This document shows, piece after piece, positions 59,557 through 64,000 of a stretch of DNA of 64,000 nucleotides. A program made the position numbers and the translations under genes. The notes beneath the pieces are model-generated. The model searched no databases, had not been told where the DNA came from, and worked only from the letters and a program-made list of their open reading frames with translations. Numbering within the stretch: the first letter of the stretch is position 1; each line of letters begins with the position of its first letter. This stretch comes from Ananas comosus (taxonomy: Eukaryota; Streptophyta; Magnoliopsida; Poales; Bromeliaceae): assembly GCF_001540865.1 (NCBI RefSeq), contig NC_033634.1, positions 1,998,729 to 2,062,728 of the forward strand. The letters run 5' to 3'.

Positions 59557-59915
59557 TTAGACTTCGTTTGAAATTACAGAGAGATTACATTACGTGCGGT
59601 GAGAAAAGACTATGAAAAAATATCTTATTTATTTTCATACGTAATATTGCGTTTCACGTATCGCAATTAGTCAGTTACGATATATTTTATACAGTATCAT
59701 CAAAAAATACAGAAGTATATCTTTATATATTTTTTTCTTAACTTTATTTTAGCTAACCGACCGTCCCTAGAACAAGTGGCAAAGGGCTTGGTGGTTGGTA
59801 TCCGAGACCCAAGTTCGAATCCTAATTGATTCACATTTTCAGCTAAATTTATTTCTAAATGAAATAAAACAAAGCGGGTAACGTGTTACGTAGAACTTAA
59901 CCAAACTAAGCCTTA
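59557..59915. mobile_element. hAT-like repeat with a nested SINE
   Basis: It starts AGACTTCGTTTGAAATTACAG, continues GTGCGGTGAGAAAAGACTATGA (as at 26570 and 29781), and ends AACCAAACTAAGCCTTAAG, roughly the inverse of the start. A SINE sits inside at about 59757-59895. Confidence 0.55.
59757..59895 (+). mobile_element. tRNA-derived SINE with clear A- and B-box
   Basis: ACAAGTGGCAAAGGGCTTGG (A-box-like) is followed 32 bp later by AAGTTCGAATCC, close to the tRNA B-box GGTTCGANTCC. Then comes TAATTGATTCACATTTTCAGCTAAATTTATTTC, as in the other copies. The poly(A) end is not clear. Confidence 0.7.
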
Positions 59916-60012
59916 AGAGATTCGTCGATCCGAACGCTCCCTCACTGAGTTAGATATCTTCGGTAGAGCAAGATGTGGGTCTACAGATCACGGCCCATAC
60001 AAAAAGAGTTAG

Positions 60013-60237
60013 ATGACGGGAGAGGTGATTTTACAAGTGCATGATGTGACGGCGAGTAAACGGCCGTTTGCGGTTCGGGGAAGGTTTGACCTCATCATGT
60101 GTAACGAGTTTGGCGTGAGCCTTTTGGAGGTCTCGGTTGTGGCCATTTCTTTTGCTTGTTTGGGGAGTGGGGAATTGGGGGATTGTTGCGATTTGGGAAA
60201 GTTGGTTGGACTCTTTCAAATTATCAATAGCCCCTAA
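60013..60237 (+). other. GC-richer open frame of 74 codons, status unclear
   Basis: An ATG-initiated frame encodes MTGEVILQVHDVTASKRPF and continues with a hydrophobic middle. It is more GC-rich than its surroundings, which is why I mention it. I recognise no domain and see no promoter. It could be a decayed gene piece or chance. Confidence 0.2.
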
Positions 60238-60612
60238 TAAGAGAGTAATAAATGAGACACACAAATAAATTTCAATATACTTTTCTCAAATTTAAAAACT
60301 GAGAAGGAAAAACCACTTTATGAGTGTAAATTATGGGTCTAGTTTGAAATTGTAGCATGTTTTCAAAAACTCCAACAAAAGGAGTAAAAAAATTAAAGGC
60401 ACTTTCGTAGCTTTGAAGTCTCATGCAATATAATAGCACAGAAACTGTGGTGCGGATTCAGAAATTTTATTGAAACATATATGCTGATGTTTGATCTCAC
60501 AAAGATAAGTGGTAGTGCCCAAAAAAATAAAACGAAAAAGAAAAAGGAAAAGACAAAGTAACTACTATAATAAGGTTAAGGCTTTTGGTGACAAGACTAT
60601 AAAAAGATAGAA

Positions 60613-60967
60613 GGGAAAACTCCAGAAAAATCCCCTGTGGTTTTGCAGTTTCTCACTTCAGTATCATGTGATTTAAAGTGGATCAATTTGCCTCCATATA
60701 GTTTTGTTTTTATCTTTTCGGCAGTTTTTTTCTTAATATTTCGTTAAATTATATAAAAAAAAACTTCAGATACCCATCTAGATTTATCGAATATTTACTT
60801 TAGCATCCTTTAATTTTAACTTTGTTACTGATTTAAGAAAAAAATAATAAAAAAATTGATAATAAAAAGAAAAAAACGAAACCACAAGGGGACAAATTGA
60901 TACACTTTAAACTACAGAAAATTAAAGTGAGAAAGTGCGAAACCACAGGGGGTTTTGAAGTTATCCC
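60613..60967. mobile_element. MULE-like MITE with exact 9-bp target duplication
   Basis: The ends are inverted: GGGAAAACTCCAGAAAAATCCCCTGTGG at the left, and CCACAGGGGGTTTTGAAGTTATCCC at the right. Pairing continues through TTTCTCACTTC / GAAAGTGAGAAA-type words. AAGATAGAA occurs on both sides (60604-60612 and 60968-60976). Nine bases is the Mutator-like signature. A worn relative lies at about 19921-20270. Confidence 0.85.
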
Positions 60968-61209
60968 AAGATAGAAACAAGGAGGCAAGTACACATTGAA
61001 CAATCTCAAGAGCAGGTCAAAAGCACAAGAACTCCAGGAAAAGAAAAAGTTCCTCTTTAACTTTCCTTCAAACACACTTAAATTCAAGTTAGGAGGGAAA
61101 AAAAAAAAAAGGGGCCATACCAGTCGATTTCACTCGTCTGTCGACCGGTCCTAATATCGAATGGTTTGAACTTAAGCTGTAAAAGAAATGCGTGGAAACA
61201 ACGAAACAA

Positions 61210-61291
61210 GCACAGGTGAAAACAACAAAGTTGTTTCTGCACAGGTGAAAACAACAAAGTTGTTTCTGCACAGGTGAAAACAACAAAGTTG
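61210..61291. repeat. 29-bp tandem, about 2.8 copies
   Basis: Copies of GCACAGGTGAAAACAACAAAGTTGTTTCT start at 61210, 61239 and 61268. Confidence 0.9.
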
Positions 61292-62080
61292 CGAAACAAT
61301 CGGTACTCGAGTAGAAAACATTCTTCAAAAGCTTGCTGGATGATGATTCAATTGAAAGCGCGTCAAACCGTCCTTAAAGATATCATAGAAGCTTCTGCGA
61401 ACTTCGCCCTTCGACATGCCATATACATTTCATTTATGGTTTTAGAGGCAAACAAATAGTCTCATCTAACACTTGCTTTTACCAAACCTGTATCAATATC
61501 CATTCAGCATTAAACCAAGAGGTTTCTACTACAAAATCTAAACATATCGAAAGTACCTTGATATAGAAGAGGAGAGAAAAAAAAAACATATTGTATTCCT
61601 TTTAAAGAGATAACCTGGAATATTAGCAGTACAATAACATAAATAAATCTTCAAAGAGAACAAAAATCTTTTATTGAACAACTTTAAAGCGAAGAAACTA
61701 TAAAATAGAACAAAATCTTCTTCCTAAGAAGATTACGACAAAAAAATTCTTTCTTCCCAAGAAGACTCGGTACAATTCTTACCAAGGCAGCGGTCCATAA
61801 CAAAATTGTGCCAATGATTGTTGCCTAGTTTGCTTCACAAACAACTTCTAGAAACAACATTCAATTATCGACTAAATAATCTCCTCTCCCACATGTCATC
61901 GTATGTTTACTATGCCAAAGCTGTACATGTATACAAACAAAGAGTAATGGTGTTTCACAAATTTCCTCGCCTTTAACATTCGCCACGAGAAAGGGCATTA
62001 AATGATCATGGTTTTGGATAACTCTGCCGATAAACAATCTCAGGAGCTATGAAGCTATTTTAAACATCAATAATGTACTT
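61292..62080. other. 3' region of the b561/DOMON gene
   Basis: Probably 3' untranslated sequence at the right end. I see no separate gene. Confidence 0.45.
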
Positions 62081-64000
62081 TTATCCGGTTAGAGGTTCGA
62101 GTTGCACTTCCATAATTCCAGAAGAATTAGACTCCGGTTTAGTAGTTGCACCCTCGGGATGCAACAGATCAACTGAATCATCTTCCTCGCTGTTTCCCAG
62201 CACCCAAGTGCCTCTGAAAGAGTTCCTCTCGCTTCTCCTCCTCTTGATCTCCATATATTCCAAATACAAAACCAAAACTGCACCTAGCAAAACCCACAAG
62301 ATCAAGGCCCAAGTAACCTCTTTAACATTCTCACCGCCGTATCTATGCCCTAACTGCTTCATTCCACTAAAGAGTGCTACTACCCCGACGACAACAGATG
62401 ACCTTCCGATTATAACATGCAAATATTCCCAAAGGATCCTTCTTGAAGATGCAACCTCTCCATTAGCTGGCCTTTTGGGACGAAAATATGCATTTAGCGG
62501 CTGTGCACATGCCAATGCAATCGCGGTTACACCAAACTTAACATGCAATGAGCTAAGATAAAAACCTCGGAGTTCAGCAGCTGCGAATAGAACACCGAGT
62601 AGCATAATAGCTATGCCCGAATACTGCAAGTAGACATGAATCTGAAACCACCCATCACCTTTCACATGCTTTAGATACCTCGCAGCCAATATTCCACCAG
62701 GAAGTAAAAGACCCCAAGAAACAAACATCATAAACCCATGAACACCGAGAACAGGATGCAAGTCCTGTTCGGCCTCAGCTGAACCTCTCAACAACAAAAC
62801 CCTCACGGGCTTACTGCTCGTAACAGAGTGCATGTTCATGTTATTCAAATTGTCATCTGACCAACGGGCCCCCATGGCCCAAATGACCTTTAAAGGAGTA
62901 GTCGGATCGATAATATTTCTACATTCTATCCTTCCGCTACAAGAAGGCGATAGAGGGCGAGTAAACTCGAAGGTAATTTTGCCATTCTCCGAGCTACATC
63001 TTACGTAGGTCAGATTTTCAGAAGTCGAGTGCACATTCATCGCATCCTTCCCATCAATCCAGTAGGAATTGACACGGCCGGTACCATTACTATCTATCCA
63101 ACCCACATAAGCATAACTATTTACCATCCCGGTTCCAAAACCAATGGCAAGATAGCCGCTTTTTTTCTCACCTCGTGCGGCAATTGAAATCGAGCCATCC
63201 GATAGAGTCCAGAACAAGGAAACTTGCTGATCATCTAACACAACACTGTTATTATACATATCCGAGATACCGCCGTCGACCACCTGAACCTTCCAACCCA
63301 TCTTCTGCTCGTACAAGGAGTGGTAATAAACTTGATCGGGCGTGTTACGGTCGGGCAACCACACTAACTCTGTTGGGCTAGCCGGCACACCTTCAGACTC
63401 CGGTCCACCCGCATAGATAACTTCAGTCGCATTTCGAGACGTAGCATTGCCGCCGATAGGATCGGAGGTAATATAAAGCGCCACATCATGCCCGGCTTGA
63501 ATTGAGAATTTCACAGGCACGCCCCTCTCAACTCTCAGCAAAGGCGCTTCTTTCTTGTTTACGTAAAGAACCTTTGAAGGATTCGGGGGGTTAGGGTACC
63601 GCAAGGCCGGGCCGGAGGTCACAACGAGAGGGGTCTTTCCGTCGGCACTGATAAGATCCTGATCCTCCTTATCCTCCGCATCTAATGGGCCAACGCAATC
63701 CATTACCGGCTCGGACAAATTAAGGGTTCTGAAACCAAACGCCGTTTCTTGCGGCCCTCCGTGGTTTTGGGGAAGGTAGTACGGCCGGAGGGAATCCGGC
63801 GGCAGCATCCGTCCCAACGCCCATATCACCGTCATGTTATCGGTCTTGTTTATCGGCACATCATACTTGTCATCTACAGAGATGATGGGGCGCTCGTACC
63901 TGACGAACGAGACTCCGTCCCGGCGATGGCCGTAGATCAATTTGGTGTTGTTCACCAACCCGACGGGATCCGACCCTTCGTAGATAGTGTCGGGGCACAC
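62081..64000 (-). CDS. Cytochrome b561/DOMON (DM13-type) protein, C-terminal part
   Basis: One reverse-strand frame runs from the window edge to a stop at 62081 and encodes 639 residues; the N-terminus lies outside. In order: the end of a first DOMON-like domain (IWALGRMLPP.SLRPYY), a linker with many NxS/T sites, and a second DOMON domain (VSLFWTLSDGSISIAARGE, GYLAIGFGTGMVNSYAYVGW). A cytochrome b561 core of five to six helices follows, with four likely haem ligands in LGVHGFMM, FQIHVYLQ, LHVKFG and WEYLHVIIGR. The layout matches Arabidopsis At5g54830. Such proteins move electrons across the plasma or other secretory membranes, probably from ascorbate. The last ~70 residues are a charged cytosolic tail. 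No intron is seen in this part. Confidence 0.93.
   Translation of the reverse strand: MCPDTIYEGSDPVGLVNNTKLIYGHRRDGVSFVRYERPIISVDDKYDVPINKTDNMTVIWALGRMLPPDSLRPYYLPQNHGGPQETAFGFRTLNLSEPVMDCVGPLDAEDKEDQDLISADGKTPLVVTSGPALRYPNPPNPSKVLYVNKKEAPLLRVERGVPVKFSIQAGHDVALYITSDPIGGNATSRNATEVIYAGGPESEGVPASPTELVWLPDRNTPDQVYYHSLYEQKMGWKVQVVDGGISDMYNNSVVLDDQQVSLFWTLSDGSISIAARGEKKSGYLAIGFGTGMVNSYAYVGWIDSNGTGRVNSYWIDGKDAMNVHSTSENLTYVRCSSENGKITFEFTRPLSPSCSGRIECRNIIDPTTPLKVIWAMGARWSDDNLNNMNMHSVTSSKPVRVLLLRGSAEAEQDLHPVLGVHGFMMFVSWGLLLPGGILAARYLKHVKGDGWFQIHVYLQYSGIAIMLLGVLFAAAELRGFYLSSLHVKFGVTAIALACAQPLNAYFRPKRPANGEVASSRRILWEYLHVIIGRSSVVVGVVALFSGMKQLGHRYGGENVKEVTWALILWVLLGAVLVLYLEYMEIKRRRSERNSFRGTWVLGNSEEDDSVDLLHPEGATTKPESNSSGIMEVQLEPLTG

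Noticed and set aside
59777..59835. Possible tRNA gene
   Set aside because: A- and B-box-like words are present but there is no cloverleaf or acceptor stem; a SINE explains it better.
61084..61328. Cys/Phe-rich reverse frames near the 29-bp tandem
   Set aside because: They are produced by the tandem repeat itself.

Overview
The window is nuclear DNA of a flowering plant. It has long AT-rich spacers, multi-exon genes with GT-AG introns, many short non-autonomous transposons, and long (GA)n, (CT)n and (TA)n microsatellites. First exons are GC-rich and fall towards AT downstream (F-box gene, zinc-finger gene, PPR gene, receptor kinase), a gradient typical of commelinid monocots. A bromeliad such as pineapple is my best guess, but the sequence does not prove it. 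Nine single N characters (22210, 22635, 23868, 27618, 36253, 41894, 44241, 46442, 57992) mark assembly joins. At least five of them have near-duplicate sequence next to them, so part of the apparent duplication is probably unmerged haplotypes or contig ends.

Layout. 1-276 (-): 5' end of a SKIP1-like F-box gene, with a fold-back transposon just upstream. 3763-9025 (+): an 11-coding-exon PP2C phosphatase with a Helitron in intron 3. 10322-11095: a second fold-back transposon. 11400-15938 (+): a protein with two U1/matrin-type zinc fingers. 16-21 kb: repeat-rich spacer. 21.4-24.3 kb (+): a chloroplast J8-type DnaJ gene, present as a broken and a complete copy. 25.5-27.8 kb (-): a small plant-specific protein of unknown function behind a dense GA/CT microsatellite cluster. 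30.5-33.0 kb (+): a mitochondrial-type PPR protein. 35.2 kb (+): a small single-pass membrane protein. 36-38.6 kb: a nest of microsatellites and small transposons. 40.0-41.9 kb (-): a receptor-like kinase with an in-frame stop. 43-47.3 kb: a duplicated block with SINEs and a second Helitron end. 48.1-51.6 kb (-): a TMN/nonaspanin membrane protein. 53.1-57.9 kb (-): a group I WRKY factor. 58-61.3 kb: nested small transposons. 62.1 kb to the window end (-): C-terminal two thirds of a cytochrome b561/DOMON protein.

The genes do not form one pathway. The order J8, PPR, (small protein), receptor kinase recalls the Arabidopsis At1g80870-At1g80920 neighbourhood, so part of the block may be ancient synteny.

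The most unusual content is in the repeats. One fold-back family carries ACGGTGAATGGTTCACCGT palindromes. A second small-transposon family has terminal palindromic 'words' that differ between copies but often match between the two ends of one copy, and most copies abut (TC)n(TA)n tracts. There is also a tRNA-derived SINE family with one copy showing clear target duplications, and a Helitron end with what looks like its empty site in the neighbouring duplicate.
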